Shown here piece by piece: positions 23,207 to 33,067 of a stretch of DNA of 64,000 nucleotides. The notes under the pieces are model-generated. The model did no database searches. It was given only the letters and a program-made list of their open reading frames with translations, and was not told the DNA's origin. Both the position numbers and the translations under genes were made by a program. Position 1 is the first letter of the stretch. Every line of letters starts with the position of its first letter. This DNA comes from Pomphorhynchus laevis (taxonomy: Eukaryota; Acanthocephala; Palaeacanthocephala; Echinorhynchida; Pomphorhynchidae): positions 1 through 64,000 of the forward strand of contig WNNJ02000473.1 in NCBI GenBank assembly GCA_012934845.2, in the 5' to 3' direction.

Positions 23207-23614
23207 TCAATTTCCACCGTGACATACGTGACCACCATTTGATGACCCAACGTGTCCGTTTAAATCACCCGCAATCATCAGATAATCTTCTGCTATCTCA
23301 CATGTTACTTGCTCCAACATGTTCCAAAAATCGTCCATTATATCCGAAGGTGACCCAATTTGTGGAGCGTATGCGCTGACGAAGTGAAGGTTCACCTTAT
23401 CGACCATGAAAAACATTTTCATCAATCTATCAGAGTATCGTCGCACTTCATGCACAGAGGAGACAAGTCTCTCGGAGATAACAACTCCCACTCCGTTCTT
23501 TCGATCATGGCCTCCAATATAGATGAGTCTGTATCCACCGTCAAGATATGTTGACTTAGCTCCATACCAACGAGTTTCCTGGACGGCACATATCTTAATT
23601 TTCCTATAAGCCAT
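23207..23614 (-). CDS. RTE LINE endonuclease fragment
   Basis: This open stretch of 135 codons begins at MAYRKIKICAVQETRW, where Glu is the metal-binding residue of the exonuclease-endonuclease-phosphatase fold, runs through a typical RTE middle (SERLVSSVHEVRRYSDRLM, FVSAYAPQIG) and ends after AGDLNGHVG, where the catalytic Asp and Asn lie. The N-terminal strand (VATLNVGSMTG) lies just upstream in another frame, so this copy carries at least one frameshift. Confidence 0.75.
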   Translation of the reverse strand: MAYRKIKICAVQETRWYGAKSTYLDGGYRLIYIGGHDRKNGVGVVISERLVSSVHEVRRYSDRLMKMFFMVDKVNLHFVSAYAPQIGSPSDIMDDFWNMLEQVTCEIAEDYLMIAGDLNGHVGSSNGGHVCHGGN

Positions 23615-24205
23615 CTCCCTGTCATTGATCCAACGTTCAACGTTGCAACCTTGATCACCTTCGCACTGCTCAGTTTCGATCCCTCTTTTGTCTTCGGCTT
23701 AGATGATTGCTTCCCGAAACCGCCTTTGAATCGGGAACCCTTATTAACTTTCCACCTGGATCGGGCCTCATCTACGCGCATCGTATGTGAAGTACGCTCT
23801 AGCTCCGGTTGAGGCACATTTGGAATTATTTGGTCATTTTTGTTGCAACAATATGGTTAACGAACAGCCGGCCTGCTGCGAAGGTCTGTCACTGACCGCC
23901 ACAGTTATCAGCGTTGGGCCTAGCCGAGTTTAACCTGCGTGGCTACAGGTTGCAGATCCATTTAAGGCGGGATCGACTCGCCTTGTCGCAAAACACTCTC
24001 CTCGTTCTGATGTGATAATTAAATCGGAAACATTGGTGCTAAATCCACGATCCGCCACACACTAATAGTGTTTGCCGCTGATTGTCCACGGCTGCTTATT
24101 AGACTTTAGTCATATTCGCAGCTAACCTTCATGTATGAAGGTCATACACCTATCCGCAACCTGGGGACGCACCCGGTAGCACCAGCTATGCCTCGGGTGC
24201 TATAT

Positions 24206-26270
24206 GATCTATATTAATGATCTATATTTATGTAGATCACTAAATGTATTTTTTATTAAAATATTATTTATATTATTTTTTACAACAATTTTTTATTGTA
24301 GGATCAAGAAATAGGAACATTTTATTTTATATTTTGCTAATCTCTGCTAGCATCTTCAGATAATTACAATGTTTTTGAAATAATAATGAAATAATAATTT
24401 AACAGTTTAAACGAATTTATTGATAAATAAATTAATTAATATATTACTTATTTCTATTGTGTAAAATTGAGCTTAAATTTAGATTTCATATGATATTGAG
24501 ATTATAATAAAAATTTTATTAATAGTCAAAATTATTAATAATAGAATTATATTATTAATTATATTATTAATTCTATTATTATTAATTCTTTCGTGTAATG
24601 CTATAACTAATTTTAACATACGGTTTCCTGATAATATGGTCCGACTTATCCTCTTCGAATTTTGATCAAATTGATAATTGTCAGAATAGATTTATTAAGC
24701 ACATTGTGGGTGTTTCAGTGAAATCTTCTTCTGCATCGGTCGCCATATTATCTCGTATTCCTACTTGCTCTAATTATATTCGCGCGATCTTCAAGTTGCC
24801 AAAAACTCAATCGTTTTCGATTTATGAATCTGAATTTATTCTGAAAAGCTCCAGACTTGACCCTTAGATTTATTTAACGCCCATATTTTTACAGACTCAG
24901 TGACAGCGGGCTTGTTATATTAAGATACCATTACTATGGTGGTTTTCTATTCATGGTTATCATGACAAATTTTGCATTATTAATTTTCCAATTCATCCAG
25001 TCTCATTTCAATGTGACTGTATATTCTGTGGCTTTCCTTGTGCATAATTACTCTGCTTTTGTTCTTGTCCACATTTGTCTAAATTAGAATTAGCTGAGAT
25101 TAACAAACTACGCAGATCCTGATATACTGCACACCTGCCGAAATTCCTATTGAAGTATTAACATGTATATATCTGATGTTAAATACTTGTTTACTTCATG
25201 TTTAATGACTGTAATATTTATGTTTGTTTTTTAATCCCTACCGAAGGTTATGCGGATAAATAAATTTCTTTACATTATTATTAATTCTAATGTTAACTAT
25301 TATTCATAATAAAATCATTTATAATTTTAAAATTAGGATTAACGGTTCTTCTTTTAGTAAAGAAGCTCGCGTTTATGAGTGTTCATTTTTAATGAGTGTT
25401 AGCGATAGTTATTTCAGTAAAGAAGCATACATAATCACCTTTTTAGTATAACAGCTTATTAATAATATTAAAAATTAATATTAAATTTATAATATTAAAT
25501 TAAATAATATTAAAAATATAAATATTTTTTAATTTTTTATAATTTTTGAAAATTATTAAACGTTAATCATGATATAAACTACATATTGTGTAGTTTATAA
25601 ATCTGTGTTAAAAATTTTAAAATTAAATTTATAAAATCTATTATCATAGATCTATAAAATCTGTTTGAATTTTTAATTTTACAAGCAGTAACAACTTTAC
25701 TTCCTGTTTTATCATTTTTATTGTAGAAATTCTACGTGCTATACATGCAGCATACAGGTTACAGACAAGTTTCTATCGTAATCTTGTTTGTCGCGACTTC
25801 TGCCTAACAGTTGTCGATCCGAGCAGTTGTCGTGCTAGGCAAATGTCTGCCGAGCAGATGTCGTTCCGAGCAATTGTCATGTCGAGTAGTTGTGTCGGGT
25901 AGGTTACTAAGCATAAAATTATTCTTATATTGTTGATTTGAATGATATAACAATCTCTTTTGTCATTTTGTGGATTCAGAGATTGATATACTGACGAAAT
26001 AAATATCGTTTAAGTTAATCATTAATAAATATCTATGTGATTTAAAGTCAAAGATAATAATCTAAAGGTCATCAAGAGGAACTATTATGTCATTTGGTTT
26101 CGTATCTAGTTTTCAATCCAACATAGATGCGACACGCTAATGATGCATTTAATCTTATGAAATTCGATTATATATTGTAATTTCTTATTCTGATATAGAT
26201 TGTATTATTTTTTATCCTTCCATAAAATACTTGCCACATATGAGTTAACATTTATTATTAATAATGTGTT
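24206..26270. other. AT-rich intergenic DNA with a possible LINE tail
   Basis: No gene is visible. On the plus strand at about 24.69-24.79 kb, KHIVGVSVKSSSASVAILSR resembles the conserved KYILGV…AVLGELG end of some LINE proteins. About 0.5 kb later AATAAATTTCTTTACATTAT plus an ATT run looks like a LINE 3' end (25255-25285). At 25.80-25.90 kb an 18-bp degenerate repeat (GAGCAGTTGTCGTGC-type) occurs about four times. Otherwise it is featureless. Confidence 0.35.
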
Positions 26271-26274
26271 GGTA

Positions 26275-26930
26275 ATTTATATCTGATCAGCTAACTGAGT
26301 TTACGTATTTTATATTATTTATAAATAAAAAATAATGCTTAATTAAATGTAAATTTAAAAAAAATTAAATAATTATAAATGATTGCAAATAATAAATAAT
26401 TTTTATATGAAATGTTATATAATTTATATCAAGTAAAAAATTTTAATTGAAAATTAAAATAAAAGTCGATTTTTATGAAGTGAATAATAAATAACAGGTC
26501 CTTGTATCAGAATAAGACTAAGAGGTCAAAAGGAGAAACCACCATGCTATCAGGTTTCGCCCTATAATTCTCGACTTAACAAAGCAGTTAAGTCGAGAAT
26601 AATTGTGTTGAGAATTATTATCTTTATATTATTGTGTTGATTTATATATTTTACTATTTTCTGCTTGATGTTATTTTGATAGTAACCTAGTTTAAAATAT
26701 GCATCTATTAAATTATTTAAATGATTTTGAAGAAACTAATATCGTTACAAATTGTTGCAATTCTTAAAATTTCATTATTTAATGTATTATACTTTATATT
26801 AAATGGTATGAAGGAATGCTCATGAAAAATATGTCTCTTGTAAATTTAAATATGTTATCTTTACAATATGAATTAAAAGTAGTTTTAATTGATATGCGTC
26901 CTTTTGTTTGTTCTAAAATAGTTTTTATGT
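26275..26930 (-). mobile_element. PLE2 3' fragment, reverse orientation
   Basis: Sequence 26640-26930 is the reverse complement of the 3' part of the PLE2 reverse transcriptase gene (compare 27780-28070). 26420-26630 carries the family's terminal block (AGAATAAGACTAAGAGGTC, GGTTTCGCCC). 26283-26309 holds the terminal motif CAGCTAACTGAG. Together with the plus-strand copy at 27074 it forms an inverted pair, tails outward. It is degraded by small indels. Confidence 0.8.
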
Positions 26931-27073
26931 ACATTTAAAAGCACTACATATGATCCTAGGTTTTATTGGATTTTTATGTAATTTGTAATTCCAATATACT
27001 ATAGGTATAGTTTTATTGTCTGATTCGATTTTTATACCCTTCTTATCCATTATAGAACAATGACTTGTAATAA
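26931..27073 (-). mobile_element. PLE2 internal segment inverted against its neighbour
   Basis: Read on the minus strand this encodes the block just upstream of the RT core (SIMDKKGIK, KTIPIVYWN, KLHKNPIKPR, CSAFKCT), as found intact at 29.2-29.35 kb. In the 29-kb copy AFKCT runs directly into LKPLSVYMN; here that downstream block starts at 27074 on the opposite strand. So about 140 bp is flipped, or two truncated copies joined head to head at an AATTGTT microhomology. Confidence 0.8.
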
Positions 27074-28099
27074 TTGTTAAAACCACTTTCTGTCTATATG
27101 AATAAAATACTTAAAGCAATTAAAGCACACTTTAAAAAATATTGGAAGGTAATCGAAATTAATACTGGTATAAAACACTATTTCAGTATTAATTCTACAA
27201 AAGAATTTTTAGAAAAGACAAAAGGAATAAATTTTCAAAATATAAATACATACGATTTTAGTACGCTTTATACAAATCTAGATTTAGTAGATATTAAAGA
27301 AGCGTTAGTAAAATTAATTAATCTTATATTCGGAAAAAGATATACATATGTATGTTATAATAATTATAACGCCTATCTAACAAAAATTAAACCATCAAAT
27401 AAATATAAATATATGGATAAAATTGAATTAATAGAATCCTTAAATATTTTGATAAATCAAAATTATTTAAAAGTAGGGACATCTATATTTAGACAAGTAA
27501 AAGGTGTTCCAATGGGTGGTAATAGTAGCCCAATTATAGCTGACTTGTTTTTAAGCTTTATAGAATATGAATTTGTTCATAACTGTGTAAAAACTAAATC
27601 TAAACAATATAAATATATGAAATATATGTTTCGATACATTGATGATATATGTGTATTTAATTCTAATAATTTTTATTCAATTAGTGAGCACATTTATCCA
27701 GAAAGCCTTATTCTTAACAAAACCAATATTAATGATAAAGAAGGTGTATATCTAGATATGAACATTAAATTAACATTAACTAAAACTACTATTAATTTAT
27801 ATCGTAAAGATGACATATTTAAATTTACAATAAACATATTTTTGCATGAGCATTCATGCACACCATATAATATAAAATATAATACATTAAATAATGAAAT
27901 TTTAAGAATTGCAACAATATGTAATGATATTGGCTTTCTTCAAAATCATTTAAATAATTTAATAGATACATATTTTAAACTAGGTTACTATAAAAATAAC
28001 ATCAAGCAGAAAATAGTAAAATATATAAATCAACACAATAATATAAAGAATAAATTTAAACTCTTAAGTGGCAAATTTTTATGGATGGATAATAAATAA
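27074..28099 (+). CDS. Penelope-like element (PLE2) reverse transcriptase, 341 codons open
   Basis: This is the core of a PLE-type RT: TYDFSTLYTNLDLVDIKEAL (residues ~79-98, first catalytic Asp), then GVPMGGNSSPIIADLF (~168-183) and YMFRYIDDICVFNSN (~209-223) with the catalytic DD. This wording is typical of PLEs, whose RT is related to telomerase. The protein stops at GKFLWMDNK with no GIY-YIG nuclease, so the family is either endonuclease-less or lost that domain. The N-terminal third is missing because of the inversion at 27073, so the first Met (27074) is internal. The codons are almost all A/T, matching the host. It is the longest open PLE frame here and nearly identical to 63277-63618. 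Confidence 0.85.
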   Translation: MLKPLSVYMNKILKAIKAHFKKYWKVIEINTGIKHYFSINSTKEFLEKTKGINFQNINTYDFSTLYTNLDLVDIKEALVKLINLIFGKRYTYVCYNNYNAYLTKIKPSNKYKYMDKIELIESLNILINQNYLKVGTSIFRQVKGVPMGGNSSPIIADLFLSFIEYEFVHNCVKTKSKQYKYMKYMFRYIDDICVFNSNNFYSISEHIYPESLILNKTNINDKEGVYLDMNIKLTLTKTTINLYRKDDIFKFTINIFLHEHSCTPYNIKYNTLNNEILRIATICNDIGFLQNHLNNLIDTYFKLGYYKNNIKQKIVKYINQHNNIKNKFKLLSGKFLWMDNK

Positions 28100-28510
28100 T
28101 ATACTTTGTATTAGAATAAGATACTAGATAGTTTTATCAGAGGAAATACATCATTAGCATGTATTTGGCCCCGCTGCTATGTTGGGTAGAGGAGTTAGGG
28201 GCCGAAAACTGATAGCATAGCAGTTCCTCATGATGACCTCTAATTCTTATTCAGATACAACGTCTGTTATTTATTAGTCAATTCATAAAAATGACGTTTA
28301 TTTTAAATTTCAATTTTTTTATTTTAACTTGATTTAAATTATAGAAAATATAATTTAAATCAAGTTAAAATAAAAAAAATTGAAATTTAAAATCTAAAAA
28401 CAACTATTAATTTTATTATTTAATTATTACTTTTTGATTTATCATTATTTTGTTTTATTTATTTAATAATTATATTAAATACGTAGACTCAGTTAGCTGA
28501 TTTAATTTTA
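28100..28510 (+). repeat. PLE2 3' untranslated region and terminal repeat
   Basis: After the stop come a structured block (28130-28270) and an AT-rich tail ending in ACGTAGACTCAGTTAGCTGA (28481-28500). The structured block has GGCCCC pairing with GGGGCC, CTGCTATG with CATAGCAG, then GAAA and an ATGATGA box. The same block and tail recur in pieces at 26.3-26.6, 31.5-31.8, 37.56-37.95, 38.3-38.64, 43.49-43.87 and 62.7-63.27 kb, defining a dispersed terminal repeat. An internal inverted repeat (ATTTAAATCAAGTTAAAAT-type, 28310-28390) sits in the tail. The GAAA/UGAUGA boxes recall the permuted hammerheads, but the stems are less complete. Confidence 0.7.
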
Positions 28511-28515
28511 TCCAT

Positions 28516-28690
28516 ATGTTGTGTTTATATTTAAATCATTAGAATTAGCCTTTTTTATTAGTATATCATAATAAAGCTTTTTGCATATGAAGACAAAGTT
28601 ATTACTAGCTTTATCAATAGTTGTTATTATGTAGTTATGTTTTAATTTAGTAAGTTATGTATACATATCTTTATTAATTTGATATTTCCT
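28516..28690 (-). mobile_element. PLE2 5' fragment
   Basis: It matches 29385-29545 (the N-terminal part of the PLE2 protein, minus strand) with scattered differences; TATCATAATAAAGCTTTTTG is shared exactly. Too short and degraded to code. It lies next to the tRNA-Tyr gene. Confidence 0.7.
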
Positions 28691-28735
28691 TTAATATTAC
28701 GTAATCGGAACGACATGTATTTTGAATGTATTGCG

Positions 28736-28740
28736 AAAAA
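28736..28740 (-). terminator. Pol III terminator of tRNA-Tyr
   Basis: A run of five T on the minus strand, 16 nt after the tRNA 3' end, is the standard stop signal for RNA polymerase III. Confidence 0.7.
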
Positions 28741-28755
28741 TACATTCGATCAAAC

Positions 28756-28842
28756 TCCCGGGAGCCGGATTTGAACCAGCGACCTATGGATTACGACTTT
28801 AGGTTCTACAGTCCACCGCTCTGCCAACTGAGCTACCCCGGG
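28756..28842 (-). tRNA. tRNA-Tyr(GUA) with a 14-nt intron
   Basis: The minus strand folds as a full cloverleaf. Acceptor CCCGGGG pairs with TCCCGGG (one G-U), with discriminator A. The D arm is GCTC-AGTTGGCA-GAGC. The anticodon stem GTGGA/TCCAT surrounds CTGTAGA with anticodon GTA. The T arm is GCTGG-TTCAAAT-CCGGC. A 14-nt intron sits after position 37, the usual place for tRNA-Tyr. Box A and box B look intact, and a T5 Pol III terminator lies 16 nt downstream (28740-28736 on the minus strand). Length 87 = 73 + 14. It looks functional and delivers tyrosine to UAU/UAC codons. It is flanked on both sides by PLE2 fragments. Confidence 0.96.
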
Positions 28843-29027
28843 TGTGAAGTTAGCACATGTATCAATACCAAACATGAATCAAGTCAAAAATAAAATATTC
28901 AAATCAATAAAAATATCGACATTAAAGCAAATGTACACATTTAGTAATCAAAATGATTTCCAAATATCCATTAAGATATACACATTTTCACAATAGGTAT
29001 CTATTGACAATTTAATATATAAATATA

Positions 29028-30400
29028 GGTATAGTTTTATTATCTTATTCAGCCATTATATTTTTAGTATTTTATAAAATGGTGACTTATGATAATTGTT
29101 TTATACCAGTATTAATTTCGATTACCTTGCAATATTTTTTAAAATGTGCTTTAATTACTTTAAGTATTTTATTCATATAGACAGAAAGTGGTTTTAATGT
29201 ACATTTAAACGCATTACATATGAACCTAGGTTTTATTGGATTTTTATGTAATTTTGGATTCCAATATAATATAGGTATAGTTTTATTATCTAATTCAACC
29301 TTTATACCCTTTTTATCCATTATAGAACAGTGACTTGTAATAATTGTTTCTAAACTCAACTCACTACGTTCATATGTTGGATTTACATTTAAATCATTAT
29401 AATTAACTTCATTCATTAGTATATCATAATAAAGCTTTTTGTATATGAAGACAAAGTTATTATTAGTTATCAATAGTTATTATTATATAGTTATCCTTCA
29501 ATTTAGTAAGTTCTGTATACATATATTTATTAATTTGATTTTGTCTTTTATAATTATTTGTTATTTTCATTTTCTCTCTAATTTTATCTAATATATAAGT
29601 TTTCCAAATGTTTATCTTTGATGTATTTAAGCTTTTTCTATTAATCAGCTTACTAAAGTAAGCATTTCAGTCATTGTATAACGAATTGTAAATTTTATTT
29701 TTGTCGTTGTTATTATTTAATCTATATTTATACCCTTTTGATAGCATTTTCCTTAATTCATTGTTTTCAATTAATTCTAGATTATGAGTGCATATATGTT
29801 CATTTATTTTATCAAAATTAAAACTTTTGCGATTGCGTTCAGTTTCTAGCATGTTTCTAATATTATCGTTACATATTGATTTCAATTCTTTATTATGATT
29901 ACAAATTTTTCATCCTAATGGTGGTAGGAGTTTATACTTTATTTTAGGAATATATTTACTTAAATCTAACCCTTTTATTTCTTTACTTTTAGAATTATTT
30001 AAAAGTTTACCTATATTTATGTTATCTATACATTTATTAATGAAGTTTATGGTCAGTGTATATTTTTTATTGTTATTTATTGTCCGATTATAGTATTTTA
30101 TATTACAAGAACTGTCTATTATACAATTTAACCTATCATAATCGTTAATTAATATTTGGTTTTTCGTACAAATGATTTCTTTAGAAAAACTTCTTATACG
30201 TTATTCTAGGATTATATTTACTTAAATCTGACCCTATTATTTCTTTACTTTTAGAATTATTTAAAAGTCCGGCTATATTTATGTTATCTATACATTTATT
30301 AATAAAGTTTATGGTTAATGTATATTTTCTATTGTTATTATTAACATTTATTGTTCGATTATAGTATTTTGCATTACAATAACTGTCTATTATGCAGAAA
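29028..30400 (-). mobile_element. PLE2 5' region (N-terminal half of the protein), broken
   Basis: Read on the minus strand. 29885-29667 holds NMLETERNRKSF and LRKMLSKGYKYR. 29473-29087 holds the block ending in IPILYWNPKLHKNPIKPRF and AFKCTLKPLSVYMNKIL, which leads directly into the RT core that is missing here. This gives the part of the protein lost from the 27-kb copy. A ~190-bp stretch (29940-30128) is repeated at 30202-30395. At 29099 the sequence jumps back to an earlier part (29028-29098 repeats the SIMDKK block), a second rearrangement at an AATTGTT site. Stops and frameshifts break it. Confidence 0.75.
29087..29473 (-). CDS. PLE2 protein fragment upstream of the RT core
   Basis: 128 codons: an N-terminal KKLYYDILMNEVNYND segment, then SIMDKKGIKVELDNKTIPIL, YWNPKLHKNPIKPRFI and NAFKCTLKPLSVYMNKIL. 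The PKLHK…KPR block is the conserved lead-in of PLE reverse transcriptases (compare PKTHK…RPI). It ends abruptly at the rearrangement near 29099. No catalytic residues remain, so it is inactive. Confidence 0.7.
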   Translation of the reverse strand: MITNNNFVFIYKKLYYDILMNEVNYNDLNVNPTYERSELSLETIITSHCSIMDKKGIKVELDNKTIPILYWNPKLHKNPIKPRFICNAFKCTLKPLSVYMNKILKVIKAHFKKYCKVIEINTGIKQLS

Positions 30401-31028
30401 AATCGAGAAGAGTCTAATATTTATTGTTTTCAAATTTTTAAACACTACTACAGTCATCATCAGGAACACGTCATTGCACATGTTACAACAAACATAAAAC
30501 AAAAACATATCTGGAAGAAACATGCCGGAAGTTAATCTGGAAAAATAAATTTACCATTTGTAATCAAGTGGGTAGGCATATCCGGTTTATTACCCTCGAA
30601 AAGTGATTTCAAACTGCTAAGCTGATTTGTTTAAGACGTAGTGCCCGCTTGTGACCCAATAATCTAACAGCAAGCTTTTCGCCAGTTTGTTCTACGTAAA
30701 TCACTTTGCCACCAACGGTCACTGCATAAATTTTGCTTGTGCAGAAATTATAGCTCACAAAAGTGATAAGTCTTTTAGGTAAATAAAAGAGGCTATCGTA
30801 TTACGCTAACTAGATCTTGACAACTTTGAGGGTAATAAATCGAATGGGCCTACCCACTTGATTACAAATAGTAAATTTATTTTTCCGTATAAACTTCCAG
30901 TATGTTTCTTCCAGATTTGTTTTTTGATGTTTGTTGTAACGTGTGCAATGAGGTGTTCTGTTGATGACCGCAGTAGTGGTCTTTGAAAATTTGAAAACAA
31001 AAGGAATAGACTCTTCTCAATTTTTACT
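30396..31028. repeat. Inverted repeat (~200-bp arms) enclosing a PLE nuclease relic
   Basis: The left arm, about 30396-30602, and the right arm, about 30826-31028, are reverse complements with perhaps 10-15% differences; AAGTGGGTAGGC and CCTACCCACTTG show the pairing. The 220-bp spacer holds a GIY-YIG relic (see next entry). The layout suggests two PLE ends joined tail to tail. Confidence 0.75.
30606..30765 (-). pseudogene. GIY-YIG endonuclease relic of a Penelope-like element
   Basis: The minus strand reads KIYAVTVGGKVIYVEQTGEK followed by LAVRLLGHKRAL. This matches the PLE GIY-YIG pattern, in which a K-x-Y-x-x-x-C-G-G-x-V-Y-I-G-x-T-G-R-x-L block precedes an EHK motif; the catalytic G-x-T-G stretch is altered to E-Q-T-G. 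It ends at a stop about 10 codons later. It differs from the GIY-YIG domain at 33.2-33.6 kb, so a second PLE family is represented. Confidence 0.6.
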
Positions 31029-32600
31029 GCTAATTTACAATGGAGTCTGCTTACACAATATTTAATTTTTTAAAATACTAATATTAAAATAATATTAATA
31101 TCCAGTCTAATATTTTTACAAATATGCATTTTCTTTTTAATGAAAAATTTATATTTTTTAATTAATTTAATGCGCCAAATCGAAAATGTGGCGAGATATG
31201 TGCTAATGATATATTTCTTTGGCATTTCAATAACAATATTTCGTTTGCTAAGGCATCTTTTTGCATTCCTTGTGTATTCCAAGTGACACATTTTACAATC
31301 TGCAAGATGTAAAGTCGTTTCATCAATAATTTTGTAGATCACGGATGTTTTATTACTACAATATTATTAAATGATCATGCATTGCACGTATCACATCTTG
31401 ATTGATTACATTTTAGTATGAGATCTTAATCATCGATGCACTTTTGATAACGAAATTTTGCGTATTGTCATAATATGTAATAAATCTTTTATAATTATTT
31501 ATTATTTATCTTTATTTTTATATTTTATATTTTTATATTTTATTTTTTATCTTTATTTTATCTTTATCTTTATAAACACGTAAACTCAGTTATCTGATCT
31601 GAATTATTATAAATCAACAAAATATTTACAAGAAACATATTTTTGCATGATCATTCATGCATACCATATAATATAAAATATAATACATTAAATAATGAAA
31701 TTTTAAGAATTGCAACAATATGGCATTACTATTATTCGTACAGTAATATTATCTTTATTTATATTAAGATATCGTATAAATACGTAAACTCAGTTATCTT
31801 GTCTGAATTATTATAAATCAACAAAATATTATTAAAAATTTATTTATAATATATTAATATTATAATATATAATATAATATAATATTATTATAATATATTA
31901 TATTAAGAAGCCATAATATATTGGGAAGCCATCAGTAACGGCTTCCCAGTGTAATATAAAATAACGATCAAGAGAATCCACGATTGAAGTGATATTAGCT
32001 TTTTAACAATTTTAAAATCCAAAACCTTTCAACTTTTTATTTATTCTAATCCTGATTATATATTTATAACTATAAAAATAAAACTGAGAATATGTCAAAT
32101 TTATAATTCACCAATTGTTACTCTTAGATTTCACTCACCTAATTTCTTTATAATCTAAATGATACTTGTATTTTTTAGTTTTTTTTAAGAATGTATTCGT
32201 TCAAAATTGTATCAAATGCACTATTTCAGAAAAACGTAAAATGCCTAAAATACAGGAAAGAGTAGAGGATTTCATTTTAAAAATCCACAATTTCATATGA
32301 AAATTGTTGAAAGCGATTGAATCTTAAAAAATCGGCGATGATTCTAAAAGATATATTGGATAAAAGATCTAAAGAATCGGCGATGAAAATCAGGCATTGA
32401 TCACAAATCAAAAGAAAATTCAGATTTTGAAGTTCGCAAGCGAGAAAATCCGATTCATGTTTAATATAACTACATAATTAACAATTTGACATACGATACA
32501 TAAAATTAGATTCACTCAGTTAACATTTTACCACATTCTTCAAAGCTAAATTATATAATACTGGCATTTTTTGTCTTTTCAGAATGCACATAATATAATC
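31029..32600. other. AT-rich DNA with PLE2 scraps
   Basis: 31622-31712 is a 90-bp piece of the PLE2 RT gene (TTTTTGCATGATCATTCATGC, matching 27838 onward). 31490-31620 and 31735-31835 are two copies of the PLE2 terminal tail with ACTCAGTTATCT motifs. A small inverted repeat (TGGGAAGCCATCAGTAACGG with CTTCCCA) lies at 31920-31950. A 90-codon minus-strand frame at 31070-31342 has no recognisable features. No gene is seen. Confidence 0.55.
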
Positions 32601-32844
32601 TACATTCGTTGATATTTGTAACGAAATTTAAATTGCTAAATTACCAAAAATCTCTTTCCAAGTAATGGAAGTTAATAATTTTAAGTTTTGGAATAAAATG
32701 CTTATTAAGGTACTTAACATCTTTGCCCATGAGATGTGTATTTTTATCATCAAACGCAATTGCATACAATAAGAGAATATATATATACTAAATGGTGTTG
32801 CTTGATAGACTGGACTTTGATTCACGACTTTCAGTCACCATGTC

Positions 32845-32938
32845 ACTTCTAGACGACCACTTCAGCATCGAAATGATGAGTACCCGGCAACACTCATCAG
32901 TAGAATGAGGTACACACTGGTCGTTTCGGTTGCCTATG
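32845..32938 (-). ncRNA. Permuted hammerhead-like motif in the PLE 3' region
   Basis: The minus strand order is GGCAAC-C-GAAA-CGACCA, then UCAUUCUA-CUGAUGAG-U-GUUGCC, then UGGUCGU-C-UAGAAGUGA. Stem II is GUUGCC/GGCAAC, stem III ACGACCA/UGGUCGU (7 bp), and stem I UAGAA-G-UGA/UCAUUCUA. Compared with the 360-bp satellite, stem II changes G-C to A-U and stem I changes two G-C pairs to A-U, each with both partners altered, while the core boxes do not change. The bulged U in stem II and the single bulge in stem I are kept too. The strand order is the same non-canonical one. Confidence 0.65.
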
Positions 32939-33034
32939 TGACATTGTGAATAAAGGCGTTTCCTACGCCTTTATATATATAATAAGTATTAATTGAAGCA
33001 GAGTTTGGAAATATATATATTTTCTTTAAAATTA

Positions 33035-33067
33035 CAACGTTTCGAGCGCAACCGCTCTTTTTCAAGT
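33035..33067 (-). ncRNA. PLE 3' hairpin with CGAAACG, remnant of the minimal PLE hammerhead
   Basis: The minus strand reads ACTTGAAAAAG, then GAGCG-GTTG-CGCTC, then GAAACG. In PLEs this block commonly reads CUGAAGA…stem…CGAAACG and has been described as a minimal hammerhead. Here the CUGANGA box is UUGAAAA, so activity is unlikely. Its place 100 bp after the nuclease stop fits the family. Confidence 0.55.

Larger units (their letters stand above)
20985..24205 (-). mobile_element. RTE-clade LINE (BovB-like), near full length, degenerate
   Basis: Read on the minus strand: a GC-rich 5' region (24.2-23.85 kb); an apurinic-type endonuclease (23.8-23.2 kb) with VATLNVGSMTGR, AVQETRW and NGVGVVISERLVSSV blocks and a YLMIAGDLNGHVG active-site stretch; a linker (22.94-22.4 kb); reverse transcriptase (22.15-21.5 kb) with FFDLEKALDRVPR, GVQQGSALSPFRFILVMNAV and DVMVACEDKKKLE; and a C-terminal tail (about 21.2-21.0 kb). 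The order and wording are those of RTE elements, which use one ORF. Several stops and frameshifts interrupt it, and the catalytic YADD block appears as HADDVMV. It ends near 20985 without a clear tail repeat. Length matches a complete element, so truncation is small. Confidence 0.85.

Noticed and set aside
28130-28270. Calling the PLE2 terminal block a proven ribozyme
   Set aside because: The cleavage strand and stem III do not pair cleanly in any copy I examined, so it is listed only as a possible relative.
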